Shown: positions 1-9,010 of the stretch, one piece after another | How the letters are laid out: each line of letters opens with the position of its first letter | Position numbering within the stretch: the stretch's first letter is position 1 | Source of the DNA: Cyanobacteria bacterium FACHB-63 | GTDB taxonomy: Bacteria; Cyanobacteriota; Cyanobacteriia; Leptolyngbyales; Leptolyngbyaceae | Direction of reading: 5' to 3' | Length of the DNA stretch: 64,000 nucleotides | Assembly (NCBI GenBank): GCA_014695255.1 | Contig: JACJNX010000040.1 | Span: 124,001-188,000, forward strand | The notes under the pieces: model-generated | What the model saw: the letters and a program-made list of their open reading frames with translations, nothing else | Database searches by the model: none | Told to the model about the DNA's origin: nothing | Made by a program: the position numbers and the translations under genes

Positions 1-518
1 TGCACGGTGCGAATCACAAACGGTAAGGAGATAAAGATCATCGCAATTCCCACCCCTAACCGTGTAAATGCGACTTTGATTCCAAAGGGAGCAAGCAGCG
101 AACCGATCCAGCCATTCTCGCTGTAAACCGTGGCTAACGTTAACCCCGCCACCGCAGTGGGCAGCGCAAACGGTAGATCAACCGACGCATCAATAAATCG
201 TTTGAGCGGAAAGTCATAGCGAACTAACACCCAAGCAATCAATGTGCCAAACACACCATTGATTAGCGCTGCAATCAGTGACGTTGTAAACGTAATGTCA
301 TACGTAGCAAGCGCGATCGGGCTGGTCGCAATTTGCCAAAATCGCCCCACGCCAACCGTGGATGCCCTTAATAACATCGCAGTAACAGGCACAAACAGCA
401 TCACGGTCAAATACCCGATCATGATGCGCCATGTCCACGGAGCCTGCACAATCGATCGAACCATCACTTTCCAAACTGGGACTTTCTCAGATCCTGTGGG
501 ACTGGAAGCAACCATCAT
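1..518 (-). CDS. cysT: Sulfate/thiosulfate ABC transporter permease CysT (partial)
   Basis: Inner-membrane permease that, with CysW, forms the channel of the CysA-driven sulfate importer. The gene runs off the left edge, so only about 172 N-terminal residues are visible. They show a hydrophilic N-terminus, then a hydrophobic segment (YLTVMLFVPVTAML) and further membrane helices with the typical DLPFALPTAVAGLTLA stretch seen in CysT/CysU. Two consecutive ATG codons (518 and 515) follow a TGGAG ribosome site, and I chose the first. It lies 62 bp downstream of the sulfate-binding protein gene on the same strand, which fits the usual sbp-cysT-cysW order. Family assignment is by recognition of these segments; CysW and CysA would lie outside the window. 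Confidence 0.85.
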   Translation of the reverse strand, partial: MMVASSPTGSEKVPVWKVMVRSIVQAPWTWRIMIGYLTVMLFVPVTAMLLRASTVGVGRFWQIATSPIALATYDITFTTSLIAALINGVFGTLIAWVLVRYDFPLKRFIDASVDLPFALPTAVAGLTLATVYSENGWIGSLLAPFGIKVAFTRLGVGIAMIFISLPFVIRTV

Positions 519-580
519 CAATCACTCCAAATGAGAAATTCCGCGATTGTGAAGCAATCGCGGATCAACTATCAACTCTA

Positions 581-1723
581 CTATTGTTTGGAGGCAGCTA
601 GCGTTTGATCAAATACGCCACCATCCTCAAAGAATTTTTGCTGAACTTCGTTCCAACCGCCAAAGTCTTTGATCGATGACAATTTCGTTACAGGAGGCAG
701 TTTTGCCGTATCCGCTTTCGCTCCAGCAGCACTATCGAGCGGACGGAAGCCGAGCTTGAGAAATTCAGCTTGGGCTTCGGGCGTGAACAAGAACTTCGCA
801 AATGCTTCTGCAACTTCGCGGGTTCCGTGCTTGTCCACGTTTTTATCGACAACAGCCAACGGAGTATCGATCGAGATATTTACATCGGGTGCAACATAGT
901 CGAGCGCTTGGTCCTTCTGCTTCGCCAAAATGACTTCATTTTCATATTGAATCAACGCATCGCCTTGACCTTGTTTCGCAAAAGCGTCCGTTGATTCGCG
1001 GGCATCTTTCGCCAACACTGCAACATTTTTGTATGCGTTGGTGACAAACTCTTTCGCTTTCGCTTCATCGTTGTTGTTGCGCTTGAGGGCATCATTCCAC
1101 AACACTAGAAAATTCCAGCGTGCGCCGCCTGAGGTTTTCGGATCAGCCGTGACCCATTTCACATCGTCGCGGGTCAAATCTTGGAAGGTTTTAATATTTT
1201 TGGGATTGCCGGGACGCACGACGATCGCGGCTACCGTTTTCGCCACTGTGCCATTATTCGCCACTCTGGTTTCCCAGCCGGAATTAACCAGCCCAGCTTT
1301 GACCAGTTTCTCGGTATCGGCGGCTAATGCCAAATGCGTAATGTCCGCTTCTAAACCGTCGATCACCGCGCGGGTTTGAGAGCCAGAACCCCCGTAGCTC
1401 TGCCTAAAGGTGACATTCTGACCTTTTTCCTTTTTCCATTGTTCAACGAACTTTGGAATAATCGCATCATGCGCCGCTTTTGGAATGGCGTAGGATACCA
1501 ACGTCAATTCAACATCTTTTGCTGAATTGGAAACCGGACTGGCATTTCCTCCCGTAGCAGGCGTTGAAGCATCATTGCCACTGCCGCAAGCCGCGATCGC
1601 AAAGCTCAAGCTCACACCAATCACAAAGAGTGAAACCGATTTGCGTAGCGATCGAGGTGTCCAAAACGCTTGAAATCTTTGGGCAATCTTCGCCCACTGT
1701 GTCTGGAATCGCCAACCCTTCAT
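581..1723 (-). CDS. sbpA: Sulfate ABC transporter substrate-binding protein
   Basis: Binding protein that captures sulfate (or thiosulfate) outside the inner membrane and hands it to CysT/CysW. The 380-residue product begins with a basic stretch, a hydrophobic segment and a lipobox (AIAAC near residue 46), so it is probably a lipoprotein rather than a freely soluble protein. The mature part starts with the family block LVSYAIPKAAHDAIIPKF and has the SYGGSGSQTRAV and ALAADTEKLV segments that contact and frame the anion in this family. A good ribosome site (AGGAGAAC) precedes the ATG. It heads the operon with cysT. No regulator site was identified in the 233 bp upstream. Confidence 0.92.
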   Translation of the reverse strand: MKGWRFQTQWAKIAQRFQAFWTPRSLRKSVSLFVIGVSLSFAIAACGSGNDASTPATGGNASPVSNSAKDVELTLVSYAIPKAAHDAIIPKFVEQWKKEKGQNVTFRQSYGGSGSQTRAVIDGLEADITHLALAADTEKLVKAGLVNSGWETRVANNGTVAKTVAAIVVRPGNPKNIKTFQDLTRDDVKWVTADPKTSGGARWNFLVLWNDALKRNNNDEAKAKEFVTNAYKNVAVLAKDARESTDAFAKQGQGDALIQYENEVILAKQKDQALDYVAPDVNISIDTPLAVVDKNVDKHGTREVAEAFAKFLFTPEAQAEFLKLGFRPLDSAAGAKADTAKLPPVTKLSSIKDFGGWNEVQQKFFEDGGVFDQTLAASKQ

Positions 1724-1956
1724 TGTGTTCTCCTTATTCTACGGTTTGTCACTAATATTTCCGTATTTTTCTTCGATTTTCATCGTATCGGGGAACGGAG
1801 AAGAATGCAAGAAGAATCACCGTTTTATCGAGTGGGTTATGCGGGATTCGCAATAAATGCTGCAAAAGGTCTCAGGGTTAGCAACATTTACCTCGCTAAA
1901 GATGTCAGATTGTGTTTCTATCTGTACTCTAGAAGCTGCACTGTTTCCCTGTCTCC

Positions 1957-3270
1957 ATGCTGATTCGTTCTTCTAAAAGTGCGATCGCTGCCATGCTGCT
2001 GACGATCGCAACATTAAGTGGCTGCACTACTCAACGTTCTGAAACGGGAAGTGAACCTCGACCCGCACAGGCTTCTACCCCAAGTCGCACAATTCGCACA
2101 GAAGTGCTTGAACCGCAGCCGATTCGAGTGGATTTGGCGCAGCTCCCACCGCCAAGTGAACCCGACAGCGCTTCAAAGCCTCCGTCTGTGGTGCCCGTTC
2201 CAGACAATCCGGTGTTGCGGGTTCCGGCAGGATTCATGGTGAATGTCTTTGCCGAAGGACTCGATCGACCGCGCTGGCTAGCACTCACTCCGAACGGCGA
2301 GGTCTTGGTGACTGAAACTCGTCAAAACCGGATTATGCTGCTTCAGCACCGAGATGGCGCTGTGTTTAGCCGTAGACCCTTTGCCACTGCCGAAAATGGA
2401 TTAAATTTACCGTTTGGAATGACGTTTGCAGGCGATTCGTTTTTTGTCGGCAACACCGATGCAGTTCTACGGTTTCCCTACGCAAATAATCAAATTTCAG
2501 GACGAGGCGAGAAAATTACAGAGCTTCCAGGACAAGGGTATAACCAGCACTGGACGAGAAATGTGGTGGCATCCCCTGATGGACAGAAGCTTTACGTTTC
2601 TGTCGGATCGCGATCGAATGCCGATGAAGAGCCTTTACCCCGCGCCTCGATTCAAATCATGAACTTGGATGGGAGCGGTCGACAAACTTTTGCCTCTGGG
2701 CTGAGAAATCCAGTTGGACTCGACTTCAATCCCCAAACCGGAGCATTATTCGCCACGGTGAACGAACGTGACAACCTCGGAGATGGCTTAGTCCCCGATT
2801 ATCTCACTCAAGTCGAAGCGGGCGCATTCTACGGTTGGCCTTACGCTTATCTCAGCGCCGATCGTCTAGATCCCCGTCACCTTAAGGCAGATGGTAAAAG
2901 CACTCGTCCTGATCTCGCGGCAAAAACTCGCACTCCTGATGTTCTGTTTGAGGCGCATTCTGCTGCACTAGGACTGCGCTTCTATACAGGCAATACCTTT
3001 CCAGAAAAGTATCGCAACGGTGCGTTTGTCGCCTTTCGAGGATCGTGGAATCGTTCACAAGGAACCGGATATAAAATTGTGTTCGTGCCGTTTAGCGAGG
3101 GTCGCCCTCAAGGGCAGTATGAAGACTTTCTCACCGGATTTCTGCTTGATCCAAAAATCCCAACGACTTGGGGTAGACCTGTCGGATTGCTCGTTCTAAA
3201 CGATGGCAGTCTTTTATTTACCGACGAAGCAAACAACCGGATTTATCGGATTCAGTATACGGGAAAATAA
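1957..3270 (+). CDS. PQQ-dependent sugar dehydrogenase (glucose/sorbosone dehydrogenase family), lipoprotein
   Basis: Predicted soluble-type aldose/sorbosone dehydrogenase, a six-bladed beta-propeller that oxidises sugars outside the cytoplasm using pyrroloquinoline quinone. The 437-residue protein starts with a signal sequence and a lipobox (LSGC, about residue 23), followed by a proline/serine-rich linker to about residue 85. The propeller begins at GFMVNVFAEGLDRPRWLALTP and contains typical blade motifs (NLPFGMTF, GLRNPVGLDFNP, FRGSWNRSQGTGYK, LLFTDEANNRIYRI). Whether the strain makes PQQ cannot be judged here, and related proteins in cyanobacteria have unproven substrates. The ATG at 1957 places the signal peptide correctly; an in-frame ATG at 1993 would shorten it. 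It stands alone between an opposing operon and the carboxypeptidase gene. Confidence 0.85.
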   Translation: MLIRSSKSAIAAMLLTIATLSGCTTQRSETGSEPRPAQASTPSRTIRTEVLEPQPIRVDLAQLPPPSEPDSASKPPSVVPVPDNPVLRVPAGFMVNVFAEGLDRPRWLALTPNGEVLVTETRQNRIMLLQHRDGAVFSRRPFATAENGLNLPFGMTFAGDSFFVGNTDAVLRFPYANNQISGRGEKITELPGQGYNQHWTRNVVASPDGQKLYVSVGSRSNADEEPLPRASIQIMNLDGSGRQTFASGLRNPVGLDFNPQTGALFATVNERDNLGDGLVPDYLTQVEAGAFYGWPYAYLSADRLDPRHLKADGKSTRPDLAAKTRTPDVLFEAHSAALGLRFYTGNTFPEKYRNGAFVAFRGSWNRSQGTGYKIVFVPFSEGRPQGQYEDFLTGFLLDPKIPTTWGRPVGLLVLNDGSLLFTDEANNRIYRIQYTGK

Positions 3271-3374
3271 TGGGCAGCGTTGTACGGGGAACTACGGCTT
3301 CTTGACATGTCCCTAATGTGCGATCATTTGTTCACCTGACATACTATGTAAAGTAACGTTGAGGAGATGACGTT

Positions 3375-4190
3375 TTGAGTAACGCCAGCCAATCGGGAAA
3401 ATCGCCGCAAGATCCGCCATCGTTTGACGATATCCCGATCGCGGAACGTGAAACGGTGGTTGAACTCGCTAAACCGAAATCTCAACTACTTCCCTGGCTG
3501 TGGGGGCTGGGGGGACTCGGTGCGATCGTGCTGCTGTCTGGCGGCGGTTGGTTTGCGTATCAAGCTGCACAAACTCGCAGCAATCCCACTGTGGCAGCCT
3601 CTCCTTCTCCGGTTGCTTCGCTCAGTCCCCAACCCGCAGATGAGCGCGTTCTCAATCATTTTGCCTATCCCGAAGCGCCAAAATCTGAGCTAGAACCCAT
3701 CAGCGCCGATGGAGGCATGAAGATGCGGATTCCTGCTGCAAGGGCGTTTCGAGAGATGGTGGCAGCCGCAAGTGCAGAAGGAGTCATTCTGAATCCAATT
3801 TCAGCATTTCGATCGATTAGCGATCAGCAGCAGATTTATTTCGATATCAAAGCAGAGCGATCGCAAACGCTACAACAGCGAGCGCTAGTGAGTGCCCCAC
3901 CCGGATACAGTGAACATCACACGGGCTATGCGATCGACATCGGGGATGGCAACGTTCCTGCCACGAATCTCAGCCCAGATTTTGAAAAAACGCCCGCGTT
4001 CCAATGGCTCAGCAAGAATGCCAACCGATTTAACTTTGAGATGTCTTTTCCGAAAGGCAATAAGCAAGGGGTGAGCTATGAGCCTTGGCACTGGCGGTTT
4101 GTTGGAGATAAAGCCAGTTTAGAAACGTTCTACAAAGCGAAAGAGTTTCAGCAACCGCAAGCTTCACCTTCTCCGAGTCCCTCATCATGA
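3375..4190 (+). CDS. D-alanyl-D-alanine carboxypeptidase family protein (VanY-like, M15B)
   Basis: Predicted zinc peptidase that trims the terminal D-Ala from peptidoglycan stem peptides in the periplasm. The 271-residue protein has a cytoplasmic N-terminus, one membrane segment (about residues 39-64), a Pro/Ser linker, and a C-terminal VanY domain. The domain shows SAFRS, the zinc motif SEHHTGYAIDIGD (His and Asp ligands) and the EPWHWRFVG motif (catalytic Glu and third His ligand), so all key residues are present. The start is TTG at 3375, set by a strong GAGGAG site eight bases upstream; no ATG fits. Its stop overlaps the next start in ATGA, so the two genes are probably translationally coupled. 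Confidence 0.88.
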   Translation: MSNASQSGKSPQDPPSFDDIPIAERETVVELAKPKSQLLPWLWGLGGLGAIVLLSGGGWFAYQAAQTRSNPTVAASPSPVASLSPQPADERVLNHFAYPEAPKSELEPISADGGMKMRIPAARAFREMVAAASAEGVILNPISAFRSISDQQQIYFDIKAERSQTLQQRALVSAPPGYSEHHTGYAIDIGDGNVPATNLSPDFEKTPAFQWLSKNANRFNFEMSFPKGNKQGVSYEPWHWRFVGDKASLETFYKAKEFQQPQASPSPSPSS

Positions 4191-4864
4191 ATCAAACGGC
4201 TCTAAATCTCGTTGCCATTGGTATCTTTGGCATGACGCTCTCCACGCTGCTCACTCCCATGCTGCATATTTCGCCTGCGGTTCCCGCGATCGCAACGTTC
4301 AGTATCCTGGGACTGGCGACGCTGGATTCGTTTCAATTGCAGGGGAAATTTGGCACGATCGCGCTCGATTGGTTCGCCAGTTTTTCGCCGGAACATCGCG
4401 ATCGCGTTCTACGCCACGAAGCCGGGCATTTTCTCACAGCGCAACAGCTTGAAATTCCGGTTGTGGACTATACCTTGAACGCTTGGGAAGCCTTTCGGCA
4501 AGGTCGATCCGGGCAAGGTGGAGTGCAATTTGACACGCAAGAACTTGAATCAGAGTTGAAGCAAGGCAAGCTGTCGGCTCAACTAATTGAGCGTTACTGT
4601 ACGGTTTGGATGTCGGGAATTGCCGCAGAACAATTAGCGTATGGAAATTCTGAAGGTGGTGCGGACGATCGCCAAAAATTCCGCGAGACGTTAGTAAAGT
4701 TAGGCATTCCCGCTTCTGAACTGCCCCAGCGCGAACGCTTATCAATTCTTAGAGCCAAAGAGCTTCTACAGAAGCATCAAGCGGCTTACGATGCGTTGGT
4801 GACAGCACTGCGGGAAAGGCAATCGATCGAACAGTGCTACAGCGCGATTCAAAACGCAGGCTAG
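4187..4864 (+). CDS. Membrane-anchored M41-like zinc protease domain protein lacking an AAA module
   Basis: The 225-residue protein has two hydrophobic N-terminal segments (about residues 5-27 and 32-47) followed by RHEAGHFL (HEAGH at 77-81), the zinc-binding motif of FtsH-type M41 peptidases. A later GGADD segment (about residue 160) may supply the third ligand, as in M41. There is no AAA ATPase domain, unlike true FtsH (present elsewhere in this window at 36268). Such stand-alone proteins are often annotated as ATP-dependent Zn proteases in cyanobacteria, but ATP dependence is not supported by the sequence. It overlaps the VanY gene by four bases, suggesting a shared envelope role (inference). 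The 3' end overlaps a convergent gene by four bases. Confidence 0.7.
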   Translation: MNQTALNLVAIGIFGMTLSTLLTPMLHISPAVPAIATFSILGLATLDSFQLQGKFGTIALDWFASFSPEHRDRVLRHEAGHFLTAQQLEIPVVDYTLNAWEAFRQGRSGQGGVQFDTQELESELKQGKLSAQLIERYCTVWMSGIAAEQLAYGNSEGGADDRQKFRETLVKLGIPASELPQRERLSILRAKELLQKHQAAYDALVTALRERQSIEQCYSAIQNAG

Positions 4865-5616
4865 AACCAATCTTCTTGCTCCAGCGTCTCAATCACCTGC
4901 AAGCCTCTTGCATCGCCAACTTTTAGCATTGAGGCTTTTGCATCCTCACGCACTCCGCTATCTTCGTCTTCCGCAAACGCTTCAATCAAGGCATCGATCG
5001 CGGTTGCATACACCACATTCGAGGGCATTTCGCGGCATAACTCACCCAGCGACCACGCACAATTACTGCGAATCGCTGCAACCGGATCACGCCGCAGCGC
5101 CTCAATTAATGGCGGTACAGCAGCAACTACAACTTCATATCCCAACGTTGCCATCTGCGCGAGAGAACTCGCCGCCCACAGTCGAACCGCAGAAATATCC
5201 GTTTTCAGCGCCTCGATCAACGTATCGAGCGATCGTCGATCGCGACAATTTCCCAACGCCCAGACAATTCCTTTTCGCACATAGCCATTCCAATCTTGGC
5301 GATAACGATCAATCAACGGCTCAACCGCATCAGGACTCGGATTTCGACCCAACGCATACGCCGCACTCACCCGCACCAACGGACAAGAATCGCTCAACAG
5401 CGTAATTAACTGCGGAATCGCACGATCGTCCTGCACATCGCAAAACACCCGCGCCGCCAACATCCGCTGCTGAATATCCGCTGCGTTCAGCAACGGCAAC
5501 ATCGCATCCGCATCCGGTTTCGGCGTGACTTCATCAGCGATCGCCGGAATGTGATCTAACGGGTCTTCTAAATCCGCTTCAATATCTAGAACGGTTAAAT
5601 CGTCATCGCTATACAT
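4861..5616 (-). CDS. HEAT-repeat protein
   Basis: A 251-residue protein made almost wholly of alpha-helical HEAT repeats of about 31 residues after a short acidic N-terminus. Repeat signatures are DIQQRMLAARVFCDV, CPLVRVSAAYALGR, GYVRKGIVWALGNC, SAVRLWAASSLAQM, AAIRSNCAWSLGEL and SGVREDAKASMLKV. The family includes CpcE/CpcF/NblB-type phycobilin lyases and scaffold proteins in cyanobacteria; which of these it resembles cannot be decided without alignment. It is the last gene of a minus-strand run with the GNAT gene (18 bp upstream) and two small membrane protein genes. Confidence 0.75.
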   Translation of the reverse strand: MYSDDDLTVLDIEADLEDPLDHIPAIADEVTPKPDADAMLPLLNAADIQQRMLAARVFCDVQDDRAIPQLITLLSDSCPLVRVSAAYALGRNPSPDAVEPLIDRYRQDWNGYVRKGIVWALGNCRDRRSLDTLIEALKTDISAVRLWAASSLAQMATLGYEVVVAAVPPLIEALRRDPVAAIRSNCAWSLGELCREMPSNVVYATAIDALIEAFAEDEDSGVREDAKASMLKVGDARGLQVIETLEQEDWF

Positions 5617-5634
5617 AAGAAGTATTTTATCCAG

Positions 5635-6105
5635 CTATTCGATCGATTTGGTCATCCATCGCGACTGAGTTTCGTATCCCAGAGCGCGATAAAGTCCGAG
5701 TGCAGGCAAATTTGTTTCAAACACTTGCAGCCCGATTTGTCGATCGCCGCGTAACTTTGCCCATGTTTCAGCGTAGCGCACTAGCGCCGCTCCTATTCCC
5801 TTTCGTCGATGATCCGGCATCACATACAGCAACAAAATATGAGCTTGTCGATCGCCAGTGCCTTGATCGATCGCGCTTCCAAGCCAGAGTCCAGCGATCG
5901 GATTCCAGTTTGATTCATCCGATCGTCGCACCCAGATGAGCGGCGTTTCGGGTGAAAAAAATCGGTCGATCGCGTCCTCAAGCTGAGGAAATTCGCCCTT
6001 GAAGAGTTCACGATAGGTGCATTGCATAAAGCTCAGTAGCCGATCGCGTTCGCGTCTAGAGCCCGTGCCACGTTCAAGCGAATACCCTGGAATGAATTCC
6101 GTCAC
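5635..6105 (-). CDS. GNAT family N-acetyltransferase
   Basis: A 156-residue acetyl-CoA-dependent acyltransferase of the GNAT fold. The acetyl-CoA binding motif A is visible as LLYVMPDHRRKGIGAALVRYAE (key part RRKGIG, about residues 100-112), followed by the GLQVFETNLPALGLYRALGYE block, which is motif B of the fold. The substrate is unknown. It starts at GTG (6105), five bases after the stop of the preceding small membrane protein gene, so it is probably cotranscribed with it and with the downstream HEAT gene. Confidence 0.82.
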   Translation of the reverse strand: MTEFIPGYSLERGTGSRRERDRLLSFMQCTYRELFKGEFPQLEDAIDRFFSPETPLIWVRRSDESNWNPIAGLWLGSAIDQGTGDRQAHILLLYVMPDHRRKGIGAALVRYAETWAKLRGDRQIGLQVFETNLPALGLYRALGYETQSRWMTKSIE

Positions 6106-6110
6106 TGCCT

Positions 6111-6350
6111 TTAAAGTTGGGTCGGATCGTTGGGCAACCCTTGGATAAAGGGTGCAAGATTCGGCGGTAGTCCTGCGACTGCATCGGCATCAGGAATCTG
6201 AGCCTTATCGCTGGTTGGGTTCGCTTCTTCGATCGGAGCGGGGGCTGCCATATCATTTGGCAAGAAAATCCGCGCACTGACGACAACCAGCGAAAACACG
6301 AACACCAAAACAACAATCAGCGGGGCAATGTATTGACGGAAAAAAGCCAT
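6111..6350 (-). CDS. Small single-pass membrane protein, unknown
   Basis: A 79-residue product with one N-terminal membrane helix (about residues 9-32, IAPLIVVLVFVFSLVVVSARIFL) cut short by an asparagine/aspartate pair, then a soluble Pro/Ala/Asp-rich tail. No family recognised. It is the second gene of the minus-strand run, five bases before the acetyltransferase gene. The frame is preferred over the overlapping 80-residue frame because it has a membrane topology and proper spacing to the neighbours. Confidence 0.6.
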   Translation of the reverse strand: MAFFRQYIAPLIVVLVFVFSLVVVSARIFLPNDMAAPAPIEEANPTSDKAQIPDADAVAGLPPNLAPFIQGLPNDPTQL

Positions 6351-6446
6351 GATTTTTAGCAGAAACGATCGCGGATAGAGCCGGAGCTTTGCTGTAAAGT
6401 TCCTTTCCTTATCCTAAGTCGATTTGCTCTGATCCAAACGATCTTT

Positions 6447-7046
6447 TTAAGCCGTAGAATCCGTGTTGAGCGGCGGAACGATCGCATTAACCGGAAACCC
6501 GAACACGAAGAGACGGTTGGGAATCTGATCAACCTCGATCGGCTGAATCTGCGCCACTTCTGCCTCACTCGATAGCATCACCAGCAGAACGCTAAGCGGC
6601 ACCTGTAAAAATAAGTTAGCTGCGAAAAATCCAAGCGCTACCACAATCAGCCCTGAGCCTCTAGCTGGAATCGGGGTGATTGCTTCTGCAATCGGCGCGA
6701 TCGCATAAATTTGCTTCAGTACCAGAAATAAAACAAACGCCGCACTTGCGATCGCGATTGGATTGCGGCGGGCGACAAACATTGCCAAAATCTTTCTTTG
6801 GAGTTCCGTTAGCTGCGAGGGACGGAGCGCCACTGCCAACAGACTATAAATATAGAAGGGTTTTTGAAGCTGCATCCAGGCGATCGGCGCAATGCCCGCG
6901 ATCGCGACAAGTCCTAGTTCTACCCAAGGCGGCAAAATTGGATCACCTGCTGCCAACCCCAATAAACAAACAAGCAGGGACAGCGGCACGGCTGCAATCC
7001 CTGCAAGATGAATCCACAAGTACGGATCAGCCCAAAACGATCGCAT
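6447..7046 (-). CDS. Low-complexity tail membrane protein-like (cyanobacterial conserved hypothetical)
   Basis: A 199-residue integral membrane protein with about five hydrophobic segments: around residues 10-32, 40-58, 92-112, 128-150 and 150-162. The N-terminus (MRSFWADPYLWIHLAG) and the YIYSLLAVALRPSQLTE loop recall a cyanobacteria-specific membrane family. That family is named for a low-complexity C-terminal tail, but here the tail is short, so the name is tentative. Function unknown. It leads a minus-strand run of small genes ending in the HEAT gene. Confidence 0.6.
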   Translation of the reverse strand: MRSFWADPYLWIHLAGIAAVPLSLLVCLLGLAAGDPILPPWVELGLVAIAGIAPIAWMQLQKPFYIYSLLAVALRPSQLTELQRKILAMFVARRNPIAIASAAFVLFLVLKQIYAIAPIAEAITPIPARGSGLIVVALGFFAANLFLQVPLSVLLVMLSSEAEVAQIQPIEVDQIPNRLFVFGFPVNAIVPPLNTDSTA

Positions 7047-7150
7047 ATTAAAACGTTCGTAGTAATGACTGAATCAGTATATCGTTCAAAGTGGAAGAGG
7101 GGAGAAACAGAGAAATGATTACAGTTTCTCTTTGATTCCTCAGAACTCTA

Positions 7151-7471
7151 TCAAATTGGGCTAACCGGTTGCTCCGTTCGCTGCTGTTTGAGGGCTTGAA
7201 GCTGTTTGAGGAGCAGATCAGCCTCCGCTTGCAGGTCGAAGAACTTGGCTTGTTGATCGACAGGATAGAGCAATTTGATCTTTTCCTGCGCGGTAGCCAC
7301 GCTACACGAGTACGTGTTCGTGGCTTCAGATGCACCCCGCTGAGAACCGCAAACCGCAGTGTTACTAAGTTGTCCGTTTGAAGCGTTCATATTCATTAGT
7401 AATTTGTACTTACTCACACCACCAGAAGATCTTAACTCAAACTTAACAGAAGTTTGTATTCTGGTATCCAC
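7151..7471 (-). CDS. Conserved hypothetical small protein
   Basis: Reading frame of 106 residues starting at GTG. The C-terminal half (EKIKLLYPVDQQAKFFDLQAEADLLLKQLQ) forms an amphipathic helix with heptad-like leucines and resembles small cyanobacterial coiled-coil proteins, so I take the 3' part as real. The first 30-45 residues look like low-quality coding sequence with no ribosome site. The true start may be the ATG at 7396 or 7390. No function can be assigned. Confidence 0.45.
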   Translation of the reverse strand: MDTRIQTSVKFELRSSGGVSKYKLLMNMNASNGQLSNTAVCGSQRGASEATNTYSCSVATAQEKIKLLYPVDQQAKFFDLQAEADLLLKQLQALKQQRTEQPVSPI

Positions 7472-7624
7472 TTTTAGACGATAGCAGATTCCCTCAGTTC
7501 CAGAAGAAATTCGCCAAATCCAAAATCTGATGATTAACGATTAAAATCTGGCTGCATTTGAAGCCGCTAAACACAGTACACTAGGATTTTGCAACTGTAT
7601 TTCACCCTCTAAAGATTGATTCCT

Positions 7625-8737
7625 GTGACCTTACGCCTGTCTCTTGCAAACCCCTCTCCCTCCGAAGAACTGCCTAGAGTCCAACCCTGGCGCGGTTTAA
7701 TTCACGGCTATCGACGCTACTTGCCCGTAACCGATCAAACGCCTGTAGTAACGCTGCACGAGGGTAATACACCCTTGATTCCGGTGCCTGCAATCTCGCA
7801 AGCGATCGGTCGTCAGGTGCAGGTTTTTGTGAAGTACGACGGCTTGAATCCGACGGGAAGTTTCAAAGATCGCGGGATGACGATGGCGATCTCAAAGGCG
7901 AAAGAAGTAGGGGCAGAGGCGGTAATCTGCGCGAGTACCGGAAATACTTCAGCGGCGGCGGCAGCCTATGCTCGTCGCGGTGGAATGCGGGCGTTTGTGC
8001 TGATCCCTGATGGCTATGTGGCTTTGGGTAAACTGGCGCAAGCGCTGTTATACGGAGCCGAAGTTTTATCGATTAAGGGCAACTTCGATCGCGCCCTGGA
8101 AATCGTGCGCGAAATGTCGCAGAATTATCCAGTTACTTTGGTCAATTCGGTGAATCCCTATCGTCTAGAAGGACAAAAAACGGCGGCATTTGAAGTCGTT
8201 GATGTCTTGGGGGATGCTCCCGACTGGCTTTGTATTCCGGTGGGCAATGCCGGAAATATCAGCGCGTACTGGATGGGATTTTGCCAGTATCACCAGGAAG
8301 GTCGATCGTCGAAATTGCCAAAAATGATGGGCTTTCAAGCGGCAGGTGCATCTCCGTTGGTCAAGGGAGAACCGTTTACGCATCCAGAAACCTTAGCAAC
8401 GGCGATCCGGATTGGTAATCCGGCGAACTGGAATCGAGCGATCGCGGTTCGAGATGCCAGTCAAAGTAGCTTTAATGCTGTGACTGATGAAGAAATTCTG
8501 ACAGCTTATCGAATGCTGGCAGCAAATGAAGGCATTTTCTGTGAGCCTGCGAGTGCTGCATCGGTAGCAGGATTGCTAAAGGTGAAAGATCAAGTTCCAA
8601 CTGGGGCAACGGTGGTTTGCGTCCTAACTGGAAACGGTTTAAAGGACCCGGATTCAGCGATCAAGTTCAGCGAAAACAACTTCAAGCAAGGAATTGACCC
8701 TGATTTAAGTACGGTTGCGGGAGCAATGGGATTCTAA
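7625..8737 (+). CDS. thrC: Threonine synthase
   Basis: PLP-dependent enzyme converting O-phospho-L-homoserine to L-threonine, the last step of threonine synthesis. About 370 residues, in the size range of the short cyanobacterial form. The PLP lysine is in [11 protein letters not shown] (about residue 78), followed by the phosphate-binding loop region [15 protein letters not shown] and the GNAGNI loop. The C-terminal [12 protein letters not shown] motif is typical. I chose GTG at 7625 (VTLRLSL); an in-frame TTG at 7616 would add three residues. A strong intrinsic terminator follows at 8783. Monocistronic. Confidence 0.93.
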   Translation: MTLRLSLANPSPSEELPRVQPWRGLIHGYRRYLPVTDQTPVVTLHEGNTPLIPVPAISQAIGRQVQVFVKYDGLNPTGSFKDRGMTMAISKAKEVGAEAVICASTGNTSAAAAAYARRGGMRAFVLIPDGYVALGKLAQALLYGAEVLSIKGNFDRALEIVREMSQNYPVTLVNSVNPYRLEGQKTAAFEVVDVLGDAPDWLCIPVGNAGNISAYWMGFCQYHQEGRSSKLPKMMGFQAAGASPLVKGEPFTHPETLATAIRIGNPANWNRAIAVRDASQSSFNAVTDEEILTAYRMLAANEGIFCEPASAASVAGLLKVKDQVPTGATVVCVLTGNGLKDPDSAIKFSENNFKQGIDPDLSTVAGAMGF

Positions 8738-8782
8738 GCGCCTGTTTTAGCGGTCGAGCAACGATAACTCCAATCACAGCTT

Positions 8783-8823
8783 CCACCCGATTTAGATAAG
8801 TTTCTAAGTCGGGTGGTATTTTT
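8783..8823 (+). terminator. Rho-independent terminator of thrC
   Basis: Inverted repeat with a 14-bp stem: CCACCCGATTTAGA at 8783-8796 pairs with TCTAAGTCGGGTGG at 8803-8816 (one T-G wobble), with a 6-base loop. It is followed by TATTTTT. It lies 46 bases after the thrC stop. Confidence 0.85.
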
Positions 8824-8957
8824 ACGCTAGCTTTCGTTGCTGCACAAATAATTCAAACTTCTAACTCAAACTTCGCCGTTTTTGCTGCCTTCATTCTGCA
8901 TTGCTCGCATCCCCGTTGCGATCGTACTCCGAGTTGAGGCGCTGTGTGTAAATTAAT

Positions 8958-8996
8958 ACAAAACACGGTAGAAGAAATCCTTCTACCGTGTTTTGT
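8958..8996. terminator. Perfect 17-bp hairpin between convergent genes
   Basis: ACAAAACACGGTAGAAG at 8958-8974 is the exact reverse complement of 8980-8996, with a 5-base loop. The arms end in AAAA/TTTT, so the element can act as an intrinsic terminator in both directions. It lies 15 bases beyond the stop of the minus-strand gene at 9011, which it most likely terminates, and it backs up the thrC terminator. Confidence 0.8.
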
Positions 8997-9010
8997 GATC
9001 AAGAGGTTTG

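Noticed and set aside
7169-7381. 70-codon plus-strand frame
   Set aside because: Antisense to the minus-strand small gene at 7151, whose coiled-coil C-terminus is more protein-like.
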